From an uncultured Clostridia bacterium (GTDB taxonomy: Bacteria; Bacillota; Clostridia; Oscillospirales; CAG-272): a stretch of 46,048 nt of DNA. A program made the translations under genes and the position numbers. The notes beneath the pieces were generated by a model that made no database searches, was not told the DNA's origin, and saw only the letters and a list, made by a program, of their open reading frames with translations. The stretch is from contig CANQQT010000011.1 of assembly GCA_947626065.1 (NCBI GenBank), positions 1 through 46,048 of the forward strand. Direction: 5' to 3'. Position 1 is the first letter of the stretch, and the number at the start of each line of letters is the position of its first letter. Below are positions 31,633 to 39,444 of the stretch, one piece after another.

Positions 31633-32103
31633 ATGAGCTTACAACTGAGAAGAAACCTTCTGATTATCCTCCTTGTTGCCACCGTTCTTTTCATCTGGGG
31701 CAATTCCTGCCTTTCCCGTGCGCAGTCGACAAAAATCAGCGATTTTGTCATGAACCTCCTCCACATTGAGCGGGATTCCGCCGGGACGCAGGTTCGCCCT
31801 GTTCGGAAAGCGGGGCATTTTACCGAATTTTTCGCTTTGGGCGGGGAATTTCTCCTCCTTTTCTCTCTGGAAAAGCTCTCTTCCCGTCGCCGTGGGCTTC
31901 TCCTCGCCTTCTGCGGGATGTTCTTTCCCCTCGTCGACGAAACGATTCAAATGTTCAACGACCGCTCCCCGGAGGTGCGTGACGTCTGGATCGATATCTT
32001 CGGCTTCTCCCTCGGCTGTCTCGTCGCCTTCCTTCTGCTCCTCCTCTTCCGCCGGATTGCCCGGAAACCGAAAAGATCTTCGCCTCCGGCGGTTTCTCCG
32101 TAA
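31633..32103 (+). CDS. VanZ family protein
   Basis: 156 residues with four hydrophobic segments: LLIILLVATVLFIWGNS, FTEFFALGGEFLLLFSL, GLLLAFCGMFFPLVDE and IFGFSLGCLVAFLLLLLF. The VanZ pattern is clear: VRKAGHFTEFFALG and VDETIQMFNDRSPEVRDVWIDIFG. Role in the envelope is not established. It is the second VanZ-like gene after rmlD, 505 bp downstream of the first across a tandem-repeat spacer. The ATG at 31633 starts the first membrane helix; AAAGG lies about 12 bases upstream. Confidence 0.85.
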   Translation: MSLQLRRNLLIILLVATVLFIWGNSCLSRAQSTKISDFVMNLLHIERDSAGTQVRPVRKAGHFTEFFALGGEFLLLFSLEKLSSRRRGLLLAFCGMFFPLVDETIQMFNDRSPEVRDVWIDIFGFSLGCLVAFLLLLLFRRIARKPKRSSPPAVSP

Positions 32104-32460
32104 GGGCCGCCGGGCGAGCGCCCGGGGGCGTACCGGGATTTGCGCGAAGGGGGAAGCCTGCGGGCATTGGCTCCTGCGGTGCTGACGGTTTACGGCGTTG
32201 GCCGGGCCGCCGGGCCGGGATTTGAAACGAAAAATCGAAAAACCGCTGTCGGAGCTTGCCCCCGCGGGGCTTCGGCGGCGTTTTTTTGCGGGTTTGTGTG
32301 GGCGGCGTGCGTATATTTCGGGAAAACAAAAAGGCCCCCGGCGGGAGTTGCCGGGGGATGGGAATTTCACGTTGCCGTGCGCCGGGCGAGTATCCGGCGG
32401 CGTCCGGGGGCGTCTGGGGCGTACAGGGGTTTGCGTGTGGGCGGCCCGCTCTGCGTAGGC
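32104..32460. other. Convergent spacer
   Basis: No gene is supported. A GC hairpin without T-tract (CCGGGCG-AG-CGCCCGG) lies just after the VanZ stop at about 32109-32124. The rest is GC-rich low-complexity sequence plus the terminator of the regulator gene. Confidence 0.55.
32323..32357 (-). terminator. Terminator of the regulator gene
   Basis: CCCCCGGC (minus strand, 32350-32357) pairs with GCCGGGGG (32335-32342), followed by TTTTTGTTTTCC. Confidence 0.85.
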
Positions 32461-33588
32461 TCAATTCTTATATTTATTCATAATGTAGCAAAGCTCTTTG
32501 CGGTCGCGGACTCCGTAGCGTGCTCGAATCTGGCTGAACCGGTATTTGAATCCGCTTTCCGACAGAAAGAGCGCCTCGCAGATCTCCTTGACGGGGATAT
32601 CCCTCCAGAGCAGGTCGATCATCCGCACGTCAACGCGATCCTCCGCCGAAATCAGCCTCTTGAAGAGCTGGATTTCCCGGATCAGCGGGTCGGAATAGAA
32701 CTTGCTGTTGTCGTTTGCCGAGAGGTTTGTCCGACTCGGGAAGCGCGAGAGATCGATGGGATCGAAGAGCGGCAGAAACGGCGCCCGGCAGGGCTGGAAG
32801 CAGGTGGTTCCTCCCACCTTGAGATTCAACGGCACGCTGATGCTGACCGCCGAAAAATAGTGCGGATCCTTCAAATAGGTATTGATGATTTTTCTTATGG
32901 CCGCCCCGTATTTCGCGTAGTCGAATTCGATGGCGGTGATCGTCGGGGAGGCGTATTCCGTGAGGGGGGAGGATACCGAGCTGATGAGGAAGGGATCCCC
33001 CTCCTTATAGCCTCCCGGGCGCTTTTTGAGATAATAGAGCAGCGCGTAGGCCGTCAGATCGTTGGAACAGACGATGGCGTCGTAGTCGCTGAGGCGGGCG
33101 GCGAGCCTTTGATAGCAGTCCTCGAGGCTGTCCTCAATGCGGAAGACGTCCCTGACGCGCCCTCCCGAGAGGGAGAATCCGTTTTGCTTTGAGATATCGT
33201 TCATCGACTGCGGATTGATCCCGAAGAGGGCGATCCGGCTTTTTCCGTGGATCCAGAGATAGTCGATGATGAGGTGCATGATGTCGATGGGGTTGGAGGA
33301 GATGGAATTGACGTTGAGATTGACGGAGGGCCACATCATGGTGGAGACGAGAATCAGATTCCCCGCGAAGGCCTTTTGCAGCCGCGTGGCGCAGTTGACG
33401 GTATAGGAGAGGCTTGAGGAGATGATGACGGCGAAGCTCCCCTCCTCCGGCGGATGCGGCATGGCGGGGGCCGTGAACAGCTCGAAGGGAATGCGCAGAT
33501 TTTTGATTTCGTTGATGACGCTGTCGGAAATTTTCTGACACCAGCCGCTGTTTTGGTATTCCGGCTCCTCAAAGATACAGATTTTCAT
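32461..33588 (-). CDS. Transcription regulator with N-terminal sugar-binding-type domain and C-terminal helix-turn-helix
   Basis: 375 residues. Residues 1-270 look like the periplasmic-binding-protein fold of LacI/XylR sensors (MKICIFEEPEYQ start, DYLWIHGKSRIALFGINPQSM, DAIVCSNDLTAYALLYYLKK, PTITAIEFDYAKYGAAI). The usual LacI N-terminal helix-turn-helix is missing. Instead the last 50 residues carry a LuxR/AraC-like one: VKEICEALFLSESGFKYRFSQIRARYG. So DNA binding is at the opposite end. It is divergent from the glycoside hydrolase/DUF5107 pair and probably controls it in response to a sugar. ATG at 33588 is favoured over 33600 because the purine-rich AGGGATGG then sits at a workable distance. 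Confidence 0.78.
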   Translation of the reverse strand: MKICIFEEPEYQNSGWCQKISDSVINEIKNLRIPFELFTAPAMPHPPEEGSFAVIISSSLSYTVNCATRLQKAFAGNLILVSTMMWPSVNLNVNSISSNPIDIMHLIIDYLWIHGKSRIALFGINPQSMNDISKQNGFSLSGGRVRDVFRIEDSLEDCYQRLAARLSDYDAIVCSNDLTAYALLYYLKKRPGGYKEGDPFLISSVSSPLTEYASPTITAIEFDYAKYGAAIRKIINTYLKDPHYFSAVSISVPLNLKVGGTTCFQPCRAPFLPLFDPIDLSRFPSRTNLSANDNSKFYSDPLIREIQLFKRLISAEDRVDVRMIDLLWRDIPVKEICEALFLSESGFKYRFSQIRARYGVRDRKELCYIMNKYKN

Positions 33589-33638
33589 GGCAAAGTCCAT
33601 CCCTGTTCTTTTGACCCTGAACGGTTGTTTCTACTGTT

Positions 33639-33667
33639 ATTATAACACGGTTTTCTCAAAAAATCAA
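33639..33667 (-). promoter_or_regulatory. Promoter of the regulator gene
   Basis: On the minus strand TTGATT (33662-33667), 17-base spacer, TATAAT (33639-33644). Confidence 0.78.
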
Positions 33668-33935
33668 TCGGTTTTCCGCATTTCTGCAAAAACAGTTTGA
33701 AAAAATTTGCCTCCGGCCTCTTGTCGCTCAAAATTTTTTTGCGCCGTCAAGACCAAAATTTGTGTATATTTTTGCGCAAAAGTTTGCCCTTTTCGAGGTA
33801 AAAAAAGCGGCGGCTTCCGGAAGGGCGGAGTTTTTTGCAAAAAATCACGGGAAAATCTACCCCTTCGCCGAAAATCGGGCAAAATGCCGAAAGGGGGCCG
33901 AAATTTTTGCCCCGGAGCACGAAAAACTCCGCCTT

Positions 33936-34085
33936 TACTCAGGGGAAAGAATATTGTATAATAAAGCTCGGAAGCTTGCGGCCTTTCCCCGGGAAAGAAT
34001 ATTGTATAATAAAAGTCGGAAATCGTTGGCTTCCCCCGGGAGAACGTATTGTATAATAAAATTCGGAAGCCTTCGGGTTTCCCCC
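33936..34085 (+). repeat. Three tandem 47-48 bp units each carrying a TATAAT box, before the glycoside hydrolase gene
   Basis: Each unit contains GGGAAAGAATATTGTATAATAAA or a close variant followed by TCGGAA and TTCCCC. TATAAT occurs at 33957-33962, 34005-34010 and 34052-34057. No proper -35 box lies at 17 bases from any of them (best TTTACT at 33934-33939 for the first). The junction CTTTCCC-C-GGGAAAG (about 33984-33998) is a perfect inverted repeat. The array could be a set of activator-dependent promoters and operator sites for the divergent regulator. Between 33668 and 33935 there is A/T-richer sequence without a gene. Confidence 0.75.
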
Positions 34086-34145
34086 AAAACCGACCGCTTT
34101 TGTTTTCCCCGCCCGAAGGTCTTCGCGGGGAAGGAAAGGAAAAAT

Positions 34146-35252
34146 ATGAACGGAGTTTGGTCAAAGGAAAAGGCGTGGGAATGGTACAATTCCCATCCGT
34201 GGCTGCGCGGTTGCAACTTCATGAGCAGCGACTGCGCCAACCGGATCGATCAGTGGCAGGAGCTCGGCTTCGAGGAGCGCCTCAAGACTGCCGACGAGGA
34301 GCTGGCGCTTGCCGCCGAAACCGGCTTCAACAGCATTCGGATTATCCCCGAATTTATCGTATGGGATCAGGAGCACGACGGCTTCATGAAGCGGTTTGAC
34401 CGCTATCTTGAAACGGCCTGGAAGCACGGCATTTCTTCCATGGTCGTCTTTGGCAACGACTGTATGCCCCCGAAATCGGAATTTTGGAAGCCGCTTCATT
34501 TAGGGCCTCAGACCTACGACTGGGGTTATCACGGCGGGCGGAAGCATTCCCAGCACGCGCAGTTTGCCGGGATGGGCTATCACCTTCTCGACGAGCCGAA
34601 AATCGCCGAGCGGCACTATAAATGGGTAAGAGAGATGATCGAGACCTACAAGAACGACGAGCGCGTCGTGATGTGGGACATCTACAACGAGGCGGGCGCC
34701 TCCAAACGCGCTCCCGCGACGATGAAGCATCTCCAGAAATTCTTTGAGATTGCGCGTGACGTCAATCCCTCCCAGCCGCTGACGGCCTGCACTTGGCGCT
34801 GCAGTCCCGACCGGAGCGTCGAGATTTCCGAGATCGAGCAGTACTGCATAGACCATTCCGACATTATTTCTTATCACAACTACGGGACTTATCAGACCAA
34901 CGTCCGCATCATCAAGCGCCTCAAGGAATACGGTCGCCCGATTATCAACACCGAGTGGCTCGGAAGAGTCCTTCACAATACGGTGCAGGAAATGTTCCCG
35001 CTCTTCTATCTTGAGAAGATCGGCTGCTACAACTGGGGCTTTGTCGCCGGGAAATACCAGACCTACGAGCCGTGGGAAGGCACGTGGCAGGCCTACGAAA
35101 AGAATCCCGCGCTTGACGCCGACTTCACCAAATGGTTCCACGACCTCTACCGTCCGAATCATCGTCCCTACGACCCGAAGGAAATTGAGATTATCAAGCG
35201 CTTCTCGGCGCTTGCCGACGAGGATTTCAAGCGTTCGCAGGAGAAAAAATAA
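34146..35252 (+). CDS. Clan GH-A glycoside hydrolase (cellulase/xylanase-like), cytoplasmic
   Basis: 368 residues, no signal peptide, so it acts inside the cell, probably on imported oligosaccharides. The fold is a clan GH-A barrel (GH5-like): WLRGCNFMSSD start, AAETGFNSIRIIPEF, the acid/base in VVMWDIYNEAGAS (Asn181-Glu182) and the nucleophile in IINTEWLGR (Glu270), plus YNWGFVAGKYQTYEPW near the end. Relatives are often labelled 1,4-beta-xylanase, but the linkage cannot be read from sequence. GGAAAGGA precedes the ATG; a longer upstream frame covers the promoter array and is not coding. DUF5107-TPR follows 95 bp downstream. Confidence 0.85.
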   Translation: MNGVWSKEKAWEWYNSHPWLRGCNFMSSDCANRIDQWQELGFEERLKTADEELALAAETGFNSIRIIPEFIVWDQEHDGFMKRFDRYLETAWKHGISSMVVFGNDCMPPKSEFWKPLHLGPQTYDWGYHGGRKHSQHAQFAGMGYHLLDEPKIAERHYKWVREMIETYKNDERVVMWDIYNEAGASKRAPATMKHLQKFFEIARDVNPSQPLTACTWRCSPDRSVEISEIEQYCIDHSDIISYHNYGTYQTNVRIIKRLKEYGRPIINTEWLGRVLHNTVQEMFPLFYLEKIGCYNWGFVAGKYQTYEPWEGTWQAYEKNPALDADFTKWFHDLYRPNHRPYDPKEIEIIKRFSALADEDFKRSQEKK

Positions 35253-35347
35253 CGGCCCGCGGCCTTTGACCGCCGCCCCCGAAATTCACACTTCCCCGGC
35301 ACTGCCGGAAAGAATAGAAAACCCTATCACACCGAAAGGATACGCAC

Positions 35348-38300
35348 ATGAAACACTTATCAGCAAAATTCCAGGATCTGCCGCTTCCCACCTATTCGCC
35401 GAAGGCGGCCGAGCCGCTCCCGATGTTCTTTGAAAAGAAGCCCTATCAGGGAGCCTCCGGTCATCTTTACCCCATCCCCTTCTGCAACGGCATCACCGAC
35501 GAGAAGACCGACAAGGTCTACCGCGCCGCCGTACTTGAAAACGAGTACATCCGCGTCGAGGTTCTCCCGGAGCTCGGCGGCAAGATTCAGCGCGCCTACG
35601 ATAAAAAGAACGGCTTTGACTTCGTTTACCACAACAAGGTGATCAAGCCCGCGATGGTCGGCATTGCCGGGCCTTGGATTTCCGGCGGCGTCGAATTCAA
35701 CTGGCCTCAGCACCACCGCCCCACCCACTTCGCTCCGCTTGAGGCGACGGTGGAGGAGAAGGACGGGGAGGGTACCGTCTGGACCGGCGAGACCGATCCG
35801 CTCTACCGGATGAGAGGCTTCGCCGGTATCACCGTTTGCGAGGGCCGCTCCTATATCAAGGCGAAGGTTCGCGTCTTCAACACGACCTCGGTTCCCCAGC
35901 CCTTTATGTGGTGGGCCAATACCGCCGTTCAGATCAGCGATTCAACCCGCGTCGTCTTCCCGCCCGACGTCGAATACGTCAACGACCACGACCGCCGCGC
36001 GGTTCTCTCCTGGCCGATCGCCAAGGGCGTTTATCACACCGCCCGTCCCTACGATTTCGGCGACGGCACCGACATTCATAAAATTTCCAACATCCGCGTG
36101 CCCTCCTCCTACCTCGTCTCGAAGGGGCAGAGCGATTTCGACTTCGTCTCGACGGTTGACGGCGAGAACGACGAGGGCATGGTGACGATCGCCGACCACT
36201 TTACCAGCCCCGGCAAGAAGCTCTGGCACTGGGGCAACCACAAGTTCGGCGACAAGTGGTGCTCCAACCTGACCGACGACGGCTCGAAATACATCGAAAT
36301 CATGACCGGCTGCTACACAGACAACCAGCCCGACTTCACCTGGCTGATGCCCGGCGAGTCCCGCGAGTTTGAGCAGTACTGGTATCCGATTCACGGCATC
36401 GGCGAGGTCAAGTGCGCCAACACCGAGGCGGCTATCAACCTCGAAAAGAAGGAAAACGGCTCCCTCTTCCTCGGCGTGATTTCCACCGCCGTGCGCAGGG
36501 GCGTGGTTCTCCGTATCCGGAATGGCGCTGAGACCGTTTGGGAGCAGACGGCAGATCTTACCCCCGAAACTCCCTTTACCGCCGAGGTGGAGGGCGTGAC
36601 CGCTCCCCTCACCGATCTGACCTTCACGCTCATTGAGAACGGCCGGGCGCTCCTCACCTACAAGACGCCGGTGCGCGGCAAGAAGAAGCCGATTTCTCCC
36701 CGTCTTCCCGCCCTTCCTCCGCAGGACATTCCGACGGTGGAGGAGCTCTACCTCAATGGCCGTCATCTCCAGCAGTACCGCCATTTCGCGGCGGAGCCGA
36801 CCGATTACTTCCTTGAGGCTCTGCGCCGCGATCCCGGCGACAGCCGCTCCAACGAAGCGATGGGCTTTGTCCGTCTGGCCGAGGGCCGCTTTGCCGAGGC
36901 GATTTCCTACTTCGACGTCGCCGAGAAGCGGATCACCCTCCGCAACTTCAACCCGGAGGACACCTCCTTCTACTATGGCCGCGGGCTTGCAAAGCTCTAT
37001 CTCAACGACATCGACGGGGCCTACCGCGACTTCTACAACGCCGCTTGGAACAACTCCTACGCCTCCCCGGCTTACCTTGAGCTGGCGCGAATCGACCTCA
37101 TCCGGGGCGACCGTGAGCTCGCCATTGAGCATCTGAAAACCTGCCTGAAATACAACGGCGAAAACCTCGACGCCCTCGAGCTTCTCGCCGACGCGGCGGG
37201 CGACAAGGAAGCCCTTGCGAAGCGGAAGGCGCTCGACCCGCTCTACGAAGAGGGCACGCGCCGCGTCGAATACGTTCTCGACCGCGCCATCCGTCAGATG
37301 AAGGCCGGCAACAAGGCCAAGGCTCTGTCCATCCTTTCGGAGGCCGAGCGCGAGGATCCGATGATCTGCTACTACCGCGCGTATCTGACCGGCGACGTTT
37401 CGCAGGTCACCGCCGGGGACAACCTCCCGTGGGCTTACTGCTTCCCGTCTCGTCTTGAGGATATCGCGGTTTTGAAGGCCGCCGGTACCGCCCGTGCGCA
37501 CTATTACCTCGGTTGCCTCTACTACGACAAGCGCCGTTATGCAGACGCCGCCGCCGAATGGGAGACCTCCGTTTCGATGGACAAGAGCTTCGGCCCTGCC
37601 TACCGTAACCTCGGCCTTGCGAAATTCGACCACGGCAAGGACTTCGCCGGCGCCGAGAAGGCGCTGAGAAAGGCGCTCGCCCTGATGCCGGAAAGCTCTC
37701 AGACCTTCTTCGAGCTGGTTCAGCTCTACAAGAACGGCGGCAAGAGCGCGGCGGATCGGCTCGCTCTCCATGAGGAATTTGAAGCGCTTTCGCTCTCCCG
37801 CGACGACGCGACCCTCGACCGTTCGGTGCTTCTGACGGTTCTCGGCAGATACGAGGAGGCGAAGAACATTCTCCTCGGCCATTCCTTCCACACCTACGAG
37901 GGCGGCGAAGGCAACCTGACGAGACATCACGCGCTTCTGCACTGGATTCGCGGCAACGAGGCGCTGAAGGCCGGTGACGGAGCGCTTGCGAAGAAGGAGT
38001 TCACCGAAGGCTTCACCTTCCCGCTCTGCTACGGCGAGGAAAAGAACTATTTCGCGCAGGAAATGCACCTCTTCTACGGCCTCGGCCTTGCCGCCGAGCT
38101 TTCGGGGGACAAGACCGAAGCGGCGAAGCAGTTCGCCCTCGGCTCCACCGACACCGCCGCTCCCACCGAGCTGAGCTGGTTCCGCGCCGAGTGCCTCAAG
38201 AAGCTCGGCAAGACCGAAGAGGCGGAGGCTCTGCTTTCCGAGATGGTGAGACTCGGGGAAGAGAAGATCGCCAACCGCTTCCGTCCCGACTATTACGGCG

Positions 38301-38491
38301 TCGGCTCTCCCTGCCCCGCTCCCTTCGAGCTTGACCGCGACCGCATCAACGAGATCAAGGGTTCCGTGACGGCGGCCTTCGGCTACCTCGGCAAGGGCGA
38401 GATTTCCAAGGCTGAGGAGAAGATGGCCCGCGTGAAGGAGCTTGACGAGACCAACATTTCTCTTCTGATCTACTCCCTTGTGAAGGGATAA
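35348..38491 (+). CDS. DUF5107 and tetratricopeptide-repeat protein
   Basis: 1047 residues, cytoplasmic. The N-terminal part (about 1-370) is DUF5107, a galactose-mutarotase-like beta-sandwich: ENEYIRVEVLPELGGKIQRAYDKKNGFDFVYHN, GPWISGGVEFNWPQHHRPTHF, LPGESREFEQYWYPI-like LMPGESREFEQYWYP. The rest (about 470-1040) is a long series of TPR-like helix pairs (RFAEAISYFDVAEKR, LAKLYLNDIDGAYRDFYNAA, YYLGCLYYDKRRYADAAAEWE). Such proteins accompany glycoside hydrolases in many gut bacteria; they may bind or process sugars. GAAAGGA lies before the ATG. It ends in a strong terminator at 38669-38711. Catalytic role not established. Confidence 0.88.
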   Translation: MKHLSAKFQDLPLPTYSPKAAEPLPMFFEKKPYQGASGHLYPIPFCNGITDEKTDKVYRAAVLENEYIRVEVLPELGGKIQRAYDKKNGFDFVYHNKVIKPAMVGIAGPWISGGVEFNWPQHHRPTHFAPLEATVEEKDGEGTVWTGETDPLYRMRGFAGITVCEGRSYIKAKVRVFNTTSVPQPFMWWANTAVQISDSTRVVFPPDVEYVNDHDRRAVLSWPIAKGVYHTARPYDFGDGTDIHKISNIRVPSSYLVSKGQSDFDFVSTVDGENDEGMVTIADHFTSPGKKLWHWGNHKFGDKWCSNLTDDGSKYIEIMTGCYTDNQPDFTWLMPGESREFEQYWYPIHGIGEVKCANTEAAINLEKKENGSLFLGVISTAVRRGVVLRIRNGAETVWEQTADLTPETPFTAEVEGVTAPLTDLTFTLIENGRALLTYKTPVRGKKKPISPRLPALPPQDIPTVEELYLNGRHLQQYRHFAAEPTDYFLEALRRDPGDSRSNEAMGFVRLAEGRFAEAISYFDVAEKRITLRNFNPEDTSFYYGRGLAKLYLNDIDGAYRDFYNAAWNNSYASPAYLELARIDLIRGDRELAIEHLKTCLKYNGENLDALELLADAAGDKEALAKRKALDPLYEEGTRRVEYVLDRAIRQMKAGNKAKALSILSEAEREDPMICYYRAYLTGDVSQVTAGDNLPWAYCFPSRLEDIAVLKAAGTARAHYYLGCLYYDKRRYADAAAEWETSVSMDKSFGPAYRNLGLAKFDHGKDFAGAEKALRKALALMPESSQTFFELVQLYKNGGKSAADRLALHEEFEALSLSRDDATLDRSVLLTVLGRYEEAKNILLGHSFHTYEGGEGNLTRHHALLHWIRGNEALKAGDGALAKKEFTEGFTFPLCYGEEKNYFAQEMHLFYGLGLAAELSGDKTEAAKQFALGSTDTAAPTELSWFRAECLKKLGKTEEAEALLSEMVRLGEEKIANRFRPDYYGVGSPCPAPFELDRDRINEIKGSVTAAFGYLGKGEISKAEEKMARVKELDETNISLLIYSLVKG

Positions 38492-38668
38492 GCAGGTAAG
38501 CGACTCTCTGTAAGAAAGGGAAAAGCTCTCTGCAAGAGAACAAGCGCCAAAGCGCATAATAAGCAAGTGTAAACACGTATTACAAAAACGCATACACACG
38601 CGTAATACACACGCACAATGCGCACGCGCAATACGCACGCGTAACACGCACGCGCAAAAGCGCGAGAA
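38492..38668. repeat. Short tandem repeats after the DUF5107 gene
   Basis: 38496-38544 holds two 23-bp units (AAGCGACTCTCTGTAAGA, AAAGCTCTCTGCAAGAGA). 38575-38660 holds about seven units of 11-14 bp of the type ACGCACGCGCAATAC. No gene. Confidence 0.7.
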
Positions 38669-38711
38669 GCCCCCGCCGGGGTCCGAATGGATCCGGCGGG
38701 GGCGTTTTTTT
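38669..38711 (+). terminator. Terminator of the glycoside hydrolase operon
   Basis: GCCCCCGCCGG (38669-38679) pairs perfectly with CCGGCGGGGGC (38693-38703), followed by TTTTTTT at 38705-38711. Confidence 0.92.
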
Positions 38712-39036
38712 GTCGGTGGGGGTTCTTTGGTGGTGAAGCGGCGGGGGAGGGGCGGTTTTTGCTGTTTTCGCGGGGTTCGGTGGGGAAACGGGCGCAGGTT
38801 CCGGTGCTTTTTGCGGTTTGGGATCTTGTGGCAGGAAAATGGCGCTGGTTTTTGCGATTTTTGGGTTTTGTGGCCTTGCGGTAGGGAAGCGGAGCGCTTT
38901 TTACTGTTTTGGGGATTTTTGGTGGATTTCTTCACAATTCGGGTGTATAATGAAAATATCGTTTCACGATTTTCTACGGATGGGACGATCAAACGCAATC
39001 AAGCAGCCCGTCGGTTATTCGGACGCCGCTACGGTC
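38712..39036. other. Gene-free spacer
   Basis: G/T-rich low-complexity sequence with TTTTTGCGGTTTT / GGGGATTTTTGG words up to 38935. A lone TATAAT at 38946-38951 has no -35 box and no gene behind it. No terminator is visible for the minus-strand operon that ends at 39037. Confidence 0.5.
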
Positions 39037-39444
39037 TCATCCTTTGGGTTTCCGGGATAACACCCGCGGAAGGAAGCCGACGGCCACGCCGAGGAGGACG
39101 AATCCCACGCCCGCAATCCAGTAAAATCGGGACAGGGCGTTTGTGGTTCCGTAGATTTCGAGAATGCCCCGGACGATGCTTCCCACCGTGAGCGTGGCGA
39201 TCCCGGCATGATAGAGATTTCTCGCAATCGCGTCGGGGTATTTTGCGCCGGTCAGCGCATACATAGCGAAGGGCAGCGCGCCGCCGACCAGCGGAAAGGC
39301 AAACGCATAAATCATATAAAATGAGTACACCTCATGGCTGAACAGCTCATAAACCGCTCCGAACAAGGCGCAAAAGCAGGAGATGATGAGATAGACGAGA
39401 GTGACTTTTATCGCTTGGCGATTATTCGTATCCGATATAGACAA
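39037..39444 (-). CDS. Small four-helix membrane protein
   Basis: 135 residues with four hydrophobic segments (VTLVYLIISCFCALFGAVY, FYMIYAFAFPLVGGALPFAMY, AGIATLTVGSIVRGILEIYG, FYWIAGVGFVLLGVAVGFLP). I do not recognise a named family. The first available start is TTG at 39444, inside the 3' end of the phosphodiester glycosidase gene (23-bp overlap), so it is translated in step with it. It is the last gene of the six-gene set and may be a membrane partner of the glycosyltransferase or glycosidase. Start codon uncertain. Confidence 0.65.
   Translation of the reverse strand: MSISDTNNRQAIKVTLVYLIISCFCALFGAVYELFSHEVYSFYMIYAFAFPLVGGALPFAMYALTGAKYPDAIARNLYHAGIATLTVGSIVRGILEIYGTTNALSRFYWIAGVGFVLLGVAVGFLPRVLSRKPKG

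Noticed and set aside
33762-34145. N-terminally extended glycoside hydrolase
   Set aside because: The extra 128 codons cover the triplicated -10 array and A/T-rich leader; GGAAAGGA before 34146 and family alignment support the shorter form.
38923-38951. Plus-strand promoter with TATAAT at 38946-38951
   Set aside because: No -35 box at a usable distance and no gene downstream on that strand before the convergent operon end.
35942-38998. Open frame of about 1000 codons antisense to the DUF5107 gene
   Set aside because: Shadow of a highly biased coding gene; no recognised domain, no promoter or ribosome binding site, and it crosses the strong terminator at 38669-38711.
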